Assembly (NCBI GenBank): GCA_910575725.1
Contig: CAJTFE010000006.1
Location: 581-64,580, forward strand
From: Clostridia bacterium
Lineage (GTDB): Bacteria > Bacillota > Clostridia > Lachnospirales > Lachnospiraceae
Direction: 5' to 3'
DNA: 64,000 nt
The translations under genes were made by a program, and so were the position numbers. The notes under the pieces are model-generated. The model did not search any database. It worked only from the letters and a program-made list of their open reading frames with translations, and was not told the origin of the DNA. This document shows, one piece after another, positions 42,179 to 51,843 of the stretch (positions are counted from its first letter, which is position 1; each line of letters opens with the position of its first letter).

Positions 42179-43018
42179 ATGAATAACACCCAGAACAACG
42201 CTTTGGCAGGACAGGAAACCTTTATGCTCCCGGCAGCCATTCCGGAAGGGGATTTCACCCAGGAGGAACTGGCAGAAGATATGGAGGGCCTGCAGATCAG
42301 CTTCCCCCGGATCAAGATTCCGGGCGGCGGCGCATTGATGTTTGAGATTCCTTCCGATGACCCGGAGAATCCGGACTATGCAAAAACCCTGGAAGGGGCT
42401 ATCCTCTTCCACCACCCCAACAACGCTTACTGGCCGGAAGGCAGCGAGTATGACGACAACGCCAATCCTCTGTGCTCTTCTGTGGACGCAAAGCAGGGGA
42501 TCGGGGAGCCTGGCGGTTCCTGTGCAGCCTGTGCCTTGAACCAGTTCGGCTCCGCCGCAGAAGGAAATGGGAAAGCCTGCAAGAACATGCGTGTGCTTTA
42601 TCTGCTCCGCAGCGGCGAGTTCATGCCGTTGCAGGTAACCCTGCCGCCCACCAGCTTAAAGCCCTTCCGTGAGTTCATGAACCAATCCTTTATGCTCCGC
42701 CGCCGTGCGACCTACGGCAGCGTGGTGCAGATCGGGCTGAAAAAGATGAGCAATGGGAAGGACGATTACAGCGTTGCCACCTTCCGCCGCCTGTATGATT
42801 TCAGCGGTGAGGAACTGGCGCAGATCCGGAACTATGCAGACGGTTTTAAAGGGCAAGTCCGCATGATGCTCCAGCAGCGTGCGGCTGTCCAGGAAACCCA
42901 GCATGATGATGGGTGTGATTATGGAAACAGCAATGTGGAAGTCCTGCCTGCAGGCGGAGGCGGAAAATTTAACTACGGACAGCCCCTTGACGGAGAACGG
43001 GAAGCCCTGCCCGCATAA
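42179..43018 (+). CDS. Unknown ICE protein with a Cys cluster
   Basis: 279 residues, soluble. The core (about 35-200) contains four cysteines in LCSSV, GSCAACALNQFG and KACKNMRVLYLL, which may bind zinc or an iron-sulfur centre. This layout resembles phage/ICE proteins located beside DUF932 and SSB. ATG 42179 follows CAAGGAGGA. The C-terminal 40 residues are low in complexity. No function known to me. Confidence 0.6.
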   Translation: MNNTQNNALAGQETFMLPAAIPEGDFTQEELAEDMEGLQISFPRIKIPGGGALMFEIPSDDPENPDYAKTLEGAILFHHPNNAYWPEGSEYDDNANPLCSSVDAKQGIGEPGGSCAACALNQFGSAAEGNGKACKNMRVLYLLRSGEFMPLQVTLPPTSLKPFREFMNQSFMLRRRATYGSVVQIGLKKMSNGKDDYSVATFRRLYDFSGEELAQIRNYADGFKGQVRMMLQQRAAVQETQHDDGCDYGNSNVEVLPAGGGGKFNYGQPLDGEREALPA

Positions 43019-43060
43019 TCTGATGTAACCGATATGGCCCGGTGCCATATAAAACGTATC

Positions 43061-43099
43061 AAAAGGATTCTCCTGGTTAGCTGCCGGGGGAGTCCTTTT
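43061..43099 (+). terminator. Terminator before the second sigma factor
   Basis: AAAAGGATTCTCC (43061-43073) pairs with GGGGGAGTCCTTTT (43086-43099). It lies 24 nt before the start at 43123, again a terminator just upstream of a gene in the same direction. Confidence 0.65.
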
Positions 43100-43122
43100 C
43101 GCATTTGAAGGAGGAAATTTTT

Positions 43123-43662
43123 ATGAAGTCTGAAGTACCGTTAACACCTGAGCAGCGTTTATTTGCTGAAGAACACCATGATCTGGTTTATAAATTCCTT
43201 CGGAAAAAGCAGTTGCCCATAGATGAGTTTTATGATGTTGTTATTTTTGGATATCTTCGTGCTGTTTACAGATTTTTAACTTTGCCTGAATTGCAGAAAT
43301 ATTCTTTCAAAACTGTTGCTTGGAAAGGAATGGAAGGGGAACTCTGCAATCACAACCGGATATGTAAAAGCCAAAAACATAATGCATTTGTGATTAGTCT
43401 CCACATACCCACTTATGAGGACGGTTTATCTTTAGAAGAAACTATTCCTGCTCCCAATCCCCATATGAGGCAGTTAGAGGAACAACTTCTCCTGCATGAC
43501 CTGGCAAAGCGGGTATCCAGACAGCAGATGAACATTGTGCGTCTGAAATCCTGCGGTTATAACGACCGCGATATTGCCCGCTGTCAGAACACCACCATGA
43601 AACGTGTACAGGAGCTTCTTGAAGATGTCCGCAGTGTTCTTTTGGATATATGTTACGGCTAA
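43123..43662 (+). CDS. Sigma-70-like factor (ICE-encoded, copy 2)
   Basis: 179 residues. A region-2-like helix set (EEHHDLVYKFLRKKQLPIDE, then YSFKTVAWKGMEGELCNHNR) and a region-4 helix-turn-helix (NIVRLKSCGYNDRDIARCQN then TTMKRVQELLEDVRS) are present, as in small ICE sigma factors. ATG 43123 follows GAAGGAGGA. More AT-rich than its neighbours. It may drive element promoters. Confidence 0.65.
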   Translation: MKSEVPLTPEQRLFAEEHHDLVYKFLRKKQLPIDEFYDVVIFGYLRAVYRFLTLPELQKYSFKTVAWKGMEGELCNHNRICKSQKHNAFVISLHIPTYEDGLSLEETIPAPNPHMRQLEEQLLLHDLAKRVSRQQMNIVRLKSCGYNDRDIARCQNTTMKRVQELLEDVRSVLLDICYG

Positions 43663-43710
43663 TACCATTGCTACAAATTTAATACAGAAACAGAATGGAG
43701 GTCAGAAAGA

Positions 43711-43968
43711 ATGAGAAAGAAAAAAGCAGAAGAAAAGAAAACCGTCATGCTCTGTGGAACGCTCCTGTGCCCGATCACCATTGGCAAGCCTGCATTATTT
43801 GCATCTGAGGGAAACTTTTATCGTACATCCAGCGTTGTTGCCCTGCATAAGCAGACCGAAGACAATATCCATTTTGAAACAAGAAACACCCACTATCACC
43901 TGTCTATGAGCCCTTTTCCGCTGGCGGCCATGAGTCCGCTCCCTGTGAGACTGGCCGCATGTGCGTAA
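43711..43968 (+). CDS. Small unknown protein
   Basis: 85 residues from ATG 43711, after AATGGAGGTC. A basic N-terminus (MRKKKAEEKK) is followed by a mixed hydrophobic stretch with two Cys (VMLCGTLLCPITIGKPALFA) and HYHLSMSPFPLAAMSPLPVR. Not recognised. The ribosome site and spacing support expression. Confidence 0.5.
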   Translation: MRKKKAEEKKTVMLCGTLLCPITIGKPALFASEGNFYRTSSVVALHKQTEDNIHFETRNTHYHLSMSPFPLAAMSPLPVRLAACA

Positions 43969-44022
43969 ATGGACTTTGAGTAACTGTGGCGGCTGCACTT
44001 GTGCCGGCCGCCTCCATGTTCC

Positions 44023-44058
44023 GGCCGTGGCGTATCCATACCACGGCCTTTTCTTATT
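44023..44058 (+). terminator. Terminator before the DUF5688 gene
   Basis: GGCCGTGG (44023-44030) and CCACGGCC (44041-44048) form a perfect stem followed by TTTTCTTATT. Confidence 0.75.
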
Positions 44059-44130
44059 ATTAAGACCATCCGCAGAAAGTGCGGCTGGTTATTCACAAGG
44101 TATGTGTACTACATACAGATTGGAGATGTT

Positions 44131-45015
44131 ATGAATCTAAAAGAATTTACTGACAGAATGAAGACGGCCATTTCAGATGCCTTAAATAAGGAAGTCCAGA
44201 TTGTAAGTCCGTTAAAAATCAACGGTATCCGCCCTTATGGGCTGGCTGTAAAAGAACCGGATTCCAATGTAAGTCCCACAATCTATCTGGAATCCTTTTT
44301 TGAAAGGTTCCTTGAGACAGACGACTGGGAACAGGCTGTGAAGGATGTTCTTGCATTTTATGAAAACAACGTCCTTACAGATTCTGTTGACATAGATCTG
44401 CTCATGGATTTTGGCCGGATTCAAAAGAAACTGTATTACCGGCTTATCAACTATGAAGCAAACCGGGAACTGCTTGCGAAAATTCCCCATACCCGTTTTC
44501 TTGACCTTGCAAAGGTTTATTATGCAGACTGTGAGATTGGGGGCAACATGCCGGGACGTTTCCTTATCCATTATGGACATATCAGACTTTGGGGAATTGA
44601 TGAGAATGAACTGGTGAAAACAGCAGAGGAAAACACACCCGGACTTTATCCGGCTTATATCAGAGATATGCTCTCTGCCCTCATGCCGGGAAATCCACTG
44701 GATACGCTTGAAGCGCCGGAGGACTTTTCCTCATCCATGTTCGCTCTCACTAATGCAGAAGCTGATTATGGGGCGGCTGCGGTATGCTATAAAGGCGTCC
44801 TGGATGATTTCGCCCGGAAAATCGAAGATGACCTGGTGATCCTTCCCAGCTCCGTCCATGAAACAATCCTTCTGCCTTTGCACAAAAATGGTGACATTGA
44901 CCATCTCAAATGTATGGTTTATGACATAAACCGCACCCTACTGGAGCCATCAGAATTTCTCTCCGACAATGTGTACCTTTTCAACAGGCAGAACAAACAG
45001 CTTACCATCGCTTAA
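44131..45015 (+). CDS. DUF5688-like protein
   Basis: 294 residues, soluble. ATG 44131 follows ATTGGAGATG; the frame upstream to 43999 crosses the terminator and is not used. FTDRMKTAISDALNKEVQIV and the C-terminal NRTLLEPSEFLSDNVYLFNR are typical of DUF5688 as I recall it. These proteins are common accessory products of Firmicutes ICEs without known function. A perfect hairpin follows the gene. Confidence 0.65.
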   Translation: MNLKEFTDRMKTAISDALNKEVQIVSPLKINGIRPYGLAVKEPDSNVSPTIYLESFFERFLETDDWEQAVKDVLAFYENNVLTDSVDIDLLMDFGRIQKKLYYRLINYEANRELLAKIPHTRFLDLAKVYYADCEIGGNMPGRFLIHYGHIRLWGIDENELVKTAEENTPGLYPAYIRDMLSALMPGNPLDTLEAPEDFSSSMFALTNAEADYGAAAVCYKGVLDDFARKIEDDLVILPSSVHETILLPLHKNGDIDHLKCMVYDINRTLLEPSEFLSDNVYLFNRQNKQLTIA

Positions 45016-45018
45016 ACT

Positions 45019-45050
45019 GAAGGGCAGGAAGATTTAAAGTCCTGCCCTTC
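45019..45050 (+). other. Perfect 11 bp hairpin between accessory genes
   Basis: GAAGGGCAGGA (45019-45029) and TCCTGCCCTTC (45040-45050) pair perfectly but no T run follows (ATCAAAC). It may be a transcript end, a processing site, or a weak terminator. Confidence 0.5.
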
Positions 45051-45072
45051 ATCAAACATACAGGAGGTTCTT

Positions 45073-45972
45073 ATGAATTTACTCACAAAATTTGAAACCG
45101 TTGAGATAAAAGCAGATACCCGTATCTCCGAAACGGACCGGAACTTCTGCGCGGCGCATCAGGCAGCCTATGAAAGTGCCAGAACTTCCCTGGCGGAATT
45201 GGGATTTATCTGGAATGACATGCTGAACCAGCAGAGTGAACTGCTGACACCCACAGGCGCATCTTCGGAAACTTACCTTGTCACTTATGACGCTCTGAAG
45301 CTTTCTGATTATGCTATCCAGCAGCAGATTCACTCCCTGCATCCTCAGTTTATCTCCCAAATTGTTTCTTATTTCAGCAAGACCTACCACTTTTCCATAA
45401 ACACAAATGAGATTACATACAACCTTATTCCTCAAAAACCAGCCGACCGATGGAAGGACAATTATAAAGAACTGATTGAAAAATATATGAAAGATATGGA
45501 TGAACTGTCCCTTTCCTACACAGATGTTCTGGAACAAATCTTCCTTCAGACGGGCGGACGGGCCTTCTTTGAGCAGGCGCTCCATGAGCTTAAGGAGAAA
45601 TGCCACCAGGCAGCCTGGATTACCAGCAACGGAAAGCCCCGGTTTGAACAGAAAAAAAGCACCATACAGTTCACCGGTTATGCCTGCAGTTTCCGAGACT
45701 GGTATGGCGGAGGCGTCTGGGAACTGTCAAGCGGAACAAAAGATATTTTACGGGGCATTGCCCATTTTGAAACAGGGATGTTTGGCACCGTCCCCTGCAG
45801 CCTGTCAAGGATTCTCGGCAGATATGATTCTTCTGACAGCCAGCATGAATTTCCCGACTGCGAAAAGCTGCAGTCCCTGCGGATGTTCAAAAACGGCAGG
45901 GTAGATATAAAGTTTACCAGTGAAGCACACGCCGCCCAGTTCATAGAGGATTATTTGAAAACCATATGTTAG
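45073..45972 (+). CDS. DUF4942-like protein beside the methylase-helicase
   Basis: 299 residues, soluble. ATG 45073 follows CAGGAGG. The C-terminal block (RMFKNGRVDIKFTSEAHAAQ) resembles the DUF4942 ending, a family often next to DNA methyltransferases in mobile elements. It is separated by 13 nt from the methylase-helicase gene and probably acts with it. The family assignment is tentative. Confidence 0.5.
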   Translation: MNLLTKFETVEIKADTRISETDRNFCAAHQAAYESARTSLAELGFIWNDMLNQQSELLTPTGASSETYLVTYDALKLSDYAIQQQIHSLHPQFISQIVSYFSKTYHFSINTNEITYNLIPQKPADRWKDNYKELIEKYMKDMDELSLSYTDVLEQIFLQTGGRAFFEQALHELKEKCHQAAWITSNGKPRFEQKKSTIQFTGYACSFRDWYGGGVWELSSGTKDILRGIAHFETGMFGTVPCSLSRILGRYDSSDSQHEFPDCEKLQSLRMFKNGRVDIKFTSEAHAAQFIEDYLKTIC

Positions 45973-45985
45973 CGAGGTGATACGA

Positions 45986-48900
45986 ATGAAATATGCTTAC
46001 CAGGGGGAATCCATCCCCCAGAATAAACGGAAAGCGCTGAATGAAAAAGTCCTGTACCTGATTGACAGCGGCCAGTGTGAGGAATGTTCCATCAGTCCGG
46101 AGGATATCTACAACGCCTATACCGGGGACGGCGGCCTTCACGGCCTGGAGCGGGAGGACTATGAAAATTACCATGCCTACAGCGAGGCGAAAAAGGAAAT
46201 CGAAAACGGCCAGTTCTTCACGCCGCCCCGCCTGTGCGAGTTTATAATAGCCAGCCTGAAGCTGTCAGAACACAACCTGGTAGCGGACCTTACCTGCGGC
46301 ATGGGGAGCTTTTTCAACTTTATCCCCACGGAGGCAAACATCTACGGATGTGAGCTGGATACAAAGGCCGTAAAGGTAGCAAGGTTCCTTTACCCGGAGG
46401 CCACGATTGAGTGCAAGGATATACGCACCTGCCAGCCGGAGACACGGTTTGACTTTGTAGTGGGCAATCCACCCTTCCATCTGAAATGGTGGACAAAAAG
46501 CGGCAGGGAGATGCCCTCCCAGATGTACTACTGTCTGAAAGCGGCAGAGGTACTAAAGCCGCTGGGAATCCTCGCGCTGATTGTGCCCCTGTCTTTTCTG
46601 GCGGATACTTTTACCGACAGCGGGCAGATCCGGGAGATGGAAAAGCAGTTCAGTTTTCTGGGGCAGGTACTGCTTCCGGATAACGCATTCTTCTATCTGG
46701 GCGTCAGCCGTTTCCCTGTCAAGCTGCAGTTCTGGCAGAAAAAGACAGCAGACCAGGGATGGAAGTCCCACCCATACCGCACGGAGGCCGACTACTCCCT
46801 ACCGGAAGATTTTCAAATCCGGGAGGCGGCAGAATATACCTATCAGAAGATACTGGTCTTTGCCAGGTCGGCGCTGGAAAACAACCAGTCAAAGATTCTG
46901 CTGGAGCTGGCAAGACAGCGCCATACATCCGGCGATTTCAGATACCAGACACAAAAACTTTTATATCATATCAAAGTGCATCCCCGTACCAGCCCGCTGT
47001 ATGCCAGATGCTGCGAATACCTGCACCGCTTTTATACCCAGCGAAAGCCGGATGAAATGAGTTATGAACAATGGTGCCGGGTCCAGCTTACGGAGAACAA
47101 GGTACTCACCTACCTCCGGCAGGCGTTAAAAAAGCAGAATCCCGTGCCGGAAACAGACGTCATCCGTCTGGTGAAGCGCAAGGGGGAGTTTGCCTATAAG
47201 GGATACAGCGCCGCAGCACGCCGGCAGATCAAAGACAGCAGACGCCTGCCCGTGCCTGTCTACCAGGCCGTGCTGGAAAACACCCCGGAATCTTTTCCGG
47301 GTTATGAACGGCTGCTCCGCAGGAAACGGGCAGAATATGAAATCCAGAACATGCCCTACGCGGAAATGGTCGAAGACCCGGCTATCGCCAAATGGCTGGA
47401 AGACTTCTCCCTGTGGGATTCCTCCAAATTTGAGGAAATCCGCCTGAATGAGGTTCAAAGGCATGACATCAACCTTACTCTTCAGAAGCGCTATGCACTG
47501 TTACAGTGGGAACAGGGGAGCGGAAAGACACTGGCCGGCATTGCTACAGCATTGTACCGGATGCAGAACCAGAACGTACACAGCACATGGGTTATTTCCT
47601 CCGCTATCTCCATCCGCAACAACTGGGATGTGGTGCTGGCAAATTACGGGCTTTCCTATGTGTTCGTAAAACGGCTGGCGGACCTAAAACGCATCCGCCC
47701 CGGAGATTTTGCCCTGCTGACGCTGAACAAAGTAAGCGCTTATAAAAAGCATCTGAGAAGGTATATGAAACGCCTGCGTCAGAATATCCAGTTCATACTG
47801 GATGAAAGCGATGAGATTTCCAATCCCGGAACTGCCAGAAGCCAGGCAGTGCTCTCCTGTTTCCGCCGCTGCCGGATGAAGCTGCTCACCACGGGCACCA
47901 GCACCAGAAATAACATTTCGGAGTTTGCTCCGCAGCTGGAACTGCTCTACAACAATTCCGTCAACATGATTTCCTGGAACCGGTATATCTATCACCATAA
48001 CAAAAAGGCAGATTCGGACGAAGAACCGGACTATGACAGCAATCCATACTTCGGCCAGCCAATCCCTGCCTACAAGAAAGGCTATTCCCTGTTTGCAGCT
48101 TCCCACCTTCCGGAAAAAGTAACGGTATTCGGCATGGAGAAGCGCACACAGGACATCTACAATGCGGATATTCTCAGCGACATTTTGGGAAAGACCGTAA
48201 TCACAAGGACCTTTGAAGAGGTTGCCTGCAAGGATATCAAGCATATCCACCAGGTGCTGCTCCACTTTCCCCCGGAAGAAAAGGAAGCCTATCAGCAGGC
48301 AATCCATGAATTCTATAAAATGCGGGATCATTATTTTGCGTCCACCGGCAATTCCAGAAAGGATTCCATGATGCGCCTGGTCCAGCAGATTGTCCTTCTC
48401 CTGCGCATCGGCGCCGCACCGGATACGGTGCAGGAATACACAGGGGATACCCCGGTCAAGGTCATGGCCGCCGTTGAGATGGCTGCCGAATGGGAAAATG
48501 AGATCGTTGCCATCGGGGTGCGGCATGTTGCCGTGCTGGAATCTTATGAAAAAGCGCTGCGGGAATACCTGCCGGACCGCCCCCTGTTCGTGGTGACCGG
48601 CTCCAATACCAGCTTTGCCAAAAGAAGGGCGCTCCGCCAGACACTGAAGGACAGCGGAAACGGGATACTTCTCTGCACCCAGCAGAGCCTTCCCTCCAGC
48701 GTCAATTTCGATTATGTCAACAAAGTCATCATACCGGAACTGCATTACAACAACTCCGGCATGAGCCAGTTCTATTTCCGGTTTATCCGGTATACCTCAA
48801 CGGAAGAAAAAGACATCTATTTCCTTACCTATGCCGGAAGCATTGAATCCAACCTGATGCAGATGGTGCTGGCAAAGGAAAAGCTGAACCTGTTTATGAA

Positions 48901-49036
48901 AGGGCAGGACGTGGACCTGGATGAGATTTATGACAGGTTTGATGTGGACTATGACCTGCTCTCCCTCCTGATGCGCCAGGAACGGGACGAGAATGGCACG
49001 CTCCAGATCCGATGGGGCGAACAGAAGATTGCATGA
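45986..49036 (+). CDS. N6-adenine methylase / SNF2-like helicase fusion
   Basis: 1016 residues. The N-terminal methylase (about 60-260) shows motif I DLTCGMGSFFNF and motif IV GNPPFHLKW. A linker of about 230 residues leads to a superfamily-2 helicase from about 480: Walker A WEQGSGKT (about 508-515), motif II LDESDEIS, TTGTSTRNN, and C-terminal helicase motifs around RFIRYTSTEEKDIYF. ATG 45986 follows AGCGAGGTGA. Such fusions in ICEs are thought to modify or protect the incoming element against restriction. It could instead act in element replication. Confidence 0.75.
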   Translation: MKYAYQGESIPQNKRKALNEKVLYLIDSGQCEECSISPEDIYNAYTGDGGLHGLEREDYENYHAYSEAKKEIENGQFFTPPRLCEFIIASLKLSEHNLVADLTCGMGSFFNFIPTEANIYGCELDTKAVKVARFLYPEATIECKDIRTCQPETRFDFVVGNPPFHLKWWTKSGREMPSQMYYCLKAAEVLKPLGILALIVPLSFLADTFTDSGQIREMEKQFSFLGQVLLPDNAFFYLGVSRFPVKLQFWQKKTADQGWKSHPYRTEADYSLPEDFQIREAAEYTYQKILVFARSALENNQSKILLELARQRHTSGDFRYQTQKLLYHIKVHPRTSPLYARCCEYLHRFYTQRKPDEMSYEQWCRVQLTENKVLTYLRQALKKQNPVPETDVIRLVKRKGEFAYKGYSAAARRQIKDSRRLPVPVYQAVLENTPESFPGYERLLRRKRAEYEIQNMPYAEMVEDPAIAKWLEDFSLWDSSKFEEIRLNEVQRHDINLTLQKRYALLQWEQGSGKTLAGIATALYRMQNQNVHSTWVISSAISIRNNWDVVLANYGLSYVFVKRLADLKRIRPGDFALLTLNKVSAYKKHLRRYMKRLRQNIQFILDESDEISNPGTARSQAVLSCFRRCRMKLLTTGTSTRNNISEFAPQLELLYNNSVNMISWNRYIYHHNKKADSDEEPDYDSNPYFGQPIPAYKKGYSLFAASHLPEKVTVFGMEKRTQDIYNADILSDILGKTVITRTFEEVACKDIKHIHQVLLHFPPEEKEAYQQAIHEFYKMRDHYFASTGNSRKDSMMRLVQQIVLLLRIGAAPDTVQEYTGDTPVKVMAAVEMAAEWENEIVAIGVRHVAVLESYEKALREYLPDRPLFVVTGSNTSFAKRRALRQTLKDSGNGILLCTQQSLPSSVNFDYVNKVIIPELHYNNSGMSQFYFRFIRYTSTEEKDIYFLTYAGSIESNLMQMVLAKEKLNLFMKGQDVDLDEIYDRFDVDYDLLSLLMRQERDENGTLQIRWGEQKIA

Positions 49037-49098
49037 CAACCGGAAAATATATCATTCTGCCCCGGATACAGGGGCAGACAGTGAAAGGAGGAACACGG

Positions 49099-49530
49099 AT
49101 GAATTTTCACGAAACAAAGATGGGGGCAGTTTTCTTTAACTGCCAGTTACCGGAGCTGATTAAAGCGCTCCGGGAGATTGCCGATGCCTTAAAAAAGCCT
49201 GCCCCGGCAGCCCTCCGGCTGGCCGATACAGGCGAAGCGGATTTTTTACACAACCTTTTCTGCGGGAACTATGAACCGGATATTTACGGATGCACCACAG
49301 CGCCCTCAGAGCTGGACCGGAATGTAAAAGAGGCGGAAAAAGCCCTGCTCCCTGCGCTGGGAGAATCCAGGCCGCTTTTTGAACAGTACCAGGCGGCAGT
49401 TTCCGAAAGAAACAGCGCCATAGTGGAACAGTCCTACTGCTGCGGATACCGCACCGCAGTCCAGATGATTGTCAGCGGGCTTGCCGCACCACAGCAGCAG
49501 ACGGGAGGTGCGCGGGATGAACAGCCATGA
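49099..49530 (+). CDS. Unknown ICE protein (DUF6809-like C-terminus)
   Basis: 143 residues from ATG 49099 after GTGAAAGGAGG. Helical; the segment ERNSAIVEQSYCCGYRTAVQ then MIVSGL resembles the ending of DUF6809 proteins, which are ICE accessory products. It overlaps the next gene by 14 nt. Function unknown. Confidence 0.5.
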   Translation: MNFHETKMGAVFFNCQLPELIKALREIADALKKPAPAALRLADTGEADFLHNLFCGNYEPDIYGCTTAPSELDRNVKEAEKALLPALGESRPLFEQYQAAVSERNSAIVEQSYCCGYRTAVQMIVSGLAAPQQQTGGARDEQP

Positions 49531-50071
49531 AGGGACCGCATCCCCCAATATGCCGGAACTTCCCAGAGAAATCTATGAGCCTGTATTTGCACACACCATA
49601 GAGATAGAAGAATATTTAAAACAGGAGCTTACCCTCTCCTATGTGGACCTGGACGGCGCCCATGAGCTGCAGACCTGCTACGGCGACATCCTGAAAACCA
49701 TTAACGCCCTCATGGACTATACCCGCATGCTGGATCTGGTATGTGAGCAGTGGAACCTGACCGGCTTTCACAGGGCCACATACGAATACCAGGCGGGAAA
49801 GTTACGGGAGATTGCGGAAAAGTTTCAGACAGCCATCGGCTACGATTACGCCGCTGCCGTAGAAAAATGCCGGAAGAAACAGGCAAAAAAGCAGCGCTCT
49901 GACGATGTGGGGGAAGATGCCCTTACACTCACTGTCCGCAGACAGCAGAAGGCATCAGAGAAGAATACGGAAGAAATGAAAGCCGGACAGCCCAAACCCA
50001 CGGCAGCAGAAAGCAGCTCCCCATACCCGGCGGAAGACAGTCTGCCGCCCTGGGAAGATGATTTTTCATGA
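49517..50071 (+). CDS. Unknown soluble protein
   Basis: 184 residues from ATG 49517, with CGGGAGGTG upstream and a 14 nt overlap with the preceding gene. The first 120 residues are helical; the tail is rich in Lys, Glu and Pro and ends SLPPWEDDFS. The DDF-type acidic ending resembles the C-terminal tip of SSB proteins that recruits partner proteins; this is only a resemblance. No family recognised. Confidence 0.5.
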   Translation: MNSHEGTASPNMPELPREIYEPVFAHTIEIEEYLKQELTLSYVDLDGAHELQTCYGDILKTINALMDYTRMLDLVCEQWNLTGFHRATYEYQAGKLREIAEKFQTAIGYDYAAAVEKCRKKQAKKQRSDDVGEDALTLTVRRQQKASEKNTEEMKAGQPKPTAAESSSPYPAEDSLPPWEDDFS

Positions 50072-50096
50072 AGAGTTTTAAAAAGGAGGTATCCCT

Positions 50097-50630
50097 ATGA
50101 CAAGCAATGAATTACGAAAAACACTGGAAGGACATCTTGACATTTTAAAAAAGAACCTTGCCGTGGCATCCCTGGAGGTTCTGAAGACCAGATACAAAAA
50201 ACCCTTTGACGAACTGCGGGACAACATCAGCTCCACGGCTACCGCTTATATCAAACAGATCACACTGGAAAACATCCGTATCCGTGCGGATTTTATGGAT
50301 GAGGCGCAGCCGCTGATTCAGAGCACGATTGACCAGTCCGGCATCCTGAAACAGATTTCCGCAGCTGCTTTCAAACGGCAGGATATCGAGGAGATCGACC
50401 AGCTTGCACTGACACTCAAAGAACAGATTCACCAGGCGCTTATCCCTTTTTATGATAAGCACATCTGCCTGTATCTAGATGACGAGTGCTTTGGGAAACC
50501 TCCCAAAGCGCCCAAGTTTTACAACGAGGCAAGCGGCTGTATGTGGAAAAACAACACCTGGATACCTGCGGAGGTGGAAAAAGGGGTAATCCTTCTTCCG
50601 GCGCAGGAGATGCCCAGAACGGCGGCATAA
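50097..50630 (+). CDS. Unknown helical protein
   Basis: 177 residues from ATG 50097 after AAAAAGGAGGT. The first 120 residues are helical, and the end contains KAPKFYNEASGCMWKNNTWI. There is no TM segment or catalytic motif. It is part of the run of small genes leading to DUF4313. Function unknown. Confidence 0.5.
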   Translation: MTSNELRKTLEGHLDILKKNLAVASLEVLKTRYKKPFDELRDNISSTATAYIKQITLENIRIRADFMDEAQPLIQSTIDQSGILKQISAAAFKRQDIEEIDQLALTLKEQIHQALIPFYDKHICLYLDDECFGKPPKAPKFYNEASGCMWKNNTWIPAEVEKGVILLPAQEMPRTAA

Positions 50631-50679
50631 CAGGAAGAAGCAACAGAAAAATAATGCCAGCACAGCGAAAGGAGACGCT

Positions 50680-51054
50680 ATGAAAACATTTGATTTAAAG
50701 AAATATGGAAGCGTGTATAAGATTCGGTTAAACGTCACCTCTTATATGGAAGGAAACCTTGCCATCACAATGGCTTCCTGGGAGAACGGAGAGGCGGAAC
50801 CCTGGAATGTCCTGACTGTCAACCTGGATTCCGTTCGCCCCCGGAACTGTGCATTTATTGATACCAATAACAATGGCGAAGATATCCTTGCATGGATTAT
50901 CCGGCACGGCCTGGCAGTCCCTACCGGCACCTATGGCCGCAGCGGTTTCTGCCGCTATCCGGAATACCGGTTCCGCCCGGAGGTTCTTCAGGAGATTGAC
51001 CCGGACGGATATGCTTCCTATCTCCATGACTGGGAAGAGAGGTATGGCGTATGA
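50680..51054 (+). CDS. DUF4313-like protein
   Basis: 124 residues from ATG 50680 with GCGAAAGGAG upstream. A beta-rich start (KIRLNVTSYMEGNLAITMAS) and ILAWIIRHGLAVPTGTYGRS followed by RYPEYRF match DUF4313 as I recall it, a family found in ICEs and plasmids. It overlaps the next start by 4 nt. Function unknown. Confidence 0.6.
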   Translation: MKTFDLKKYGSVYKIRLNVTSYMEGNLAITMASWENGEAEPWNVLTVNLDSVRPRNCAFIDTNNNGEDILAWIIRHGLAVPTGTYGRSGFCRYPEYRFRPEVLQEIDPDGYASYLHDWEERYGV

Positions 51055-51722
51055 AGGTTGAACTGTACCCAAAAAGTATGCTGGAAAAGCTCTGGAAGAC
51101 AGATAAAAAATGGTTTTCTGACGGTATCGGCCGGAAACCGGACTGCCTGCGCTGCGGAGGCCCATTGGATAGCCGCCTGACAGTCAATTCCCTGAGCCGT
51201 CACGCCAAAATCCATATCTGCCAGCAATGCGGAACGGATGAGGCTATGCGTGATTATGGGGAAGCTGTTATGCCCTTTGAACAGTGGCACGGCGTAACCA
51301 GCGGACGAGTTGATAAGTTACAGGAAAGCAAAAATCCTGTTCTTACCACAGCATGTTCCTTTATGGATATTTTTCAGAATCAGAATGATTCTGAGCAACA
51401 CAAAATCGGAAGACCCGACTGTGAGGCTGCCTATTCCCGCTCGGACTATGATGGTTACAGATGGTGGACCACCTGGTTTCCCTGCAGAAAAGAACCGACA
51501 CCTGAGAATCTGAGCAAAGAGATTGACCGGTTTCAGGATGCCCTTTTCCGTATGCCGGAGTTTCAGACACTGGATACTATGCGGAAACTGTGCATCTTTG
51601 CGGAACCCGTAGGCAATTCCGAGTTTAACCTGTATTCGGAAACGCCCCATTTCCATATCTGGCTCCGTATGCTCACACAGCCGCGGAATTATAACCTTTA
51701 TGTTCATTATTATGAGAAATAG
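51051..51722 (+). CDS. Zinc-ribbon protein of unknown function
   Basis: 223 residues. An N-terminal zinc ribbon uses CLRCGG (about 33-38) and CQQCG (about 58-62). A separate domain follows (about 120-223) with many aromatic residues (YRWWTTWFPC). The ATG overlaps the DUF4313 stop (ATGA), so both are co-translated. It ends the maintenance operon, before a strong terminator. Confidence 0.6.
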   Translation: MKVELYPKSMLEKLWKTDKKWFSDGIGRKPDCLRCGGPLDSRLTVNSLSRHAKIHICQQCGTDEAMRDYGEAVMPFEQWHGVTSGRVDKLQESKNPVLTTACSFMDIFQNQNDSEQHKIGRPDCEAAYSRSDYDGYRWWTTWFPCRKEPTPENLSKEIDRFQDALFRMPEFQTLDTMRKLCIFAEPVGNSEFNLYSETPHFHIWLRMLTQPRNYNLYVHYYEK

Positions 51723-51760
51723 CTGTTTTCGGACAGTGTATGTTTCAATGATTTTTACAG

Positions 51761-51792
51761 AAAAGCGCCGGGCGATATGCTCCGGCGCTTTT
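51761..51792. terminator. Bidirectional terminator
   Basis: AAAAGCGCCGG (51761-51771) pairs with CCGGCGCTTTT (51782-51792). The symmetrical A/T ends allow use from both directions between the convergent maintenance operon and the minus-strand sigma/HTH pair. Confidence 0.8.
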
Positions 51793-51843
51793 CCCATTCC
51801 TACTGCCTGTCCACTCTGCAGCAGTCCTGTTTTAAATGTTACA

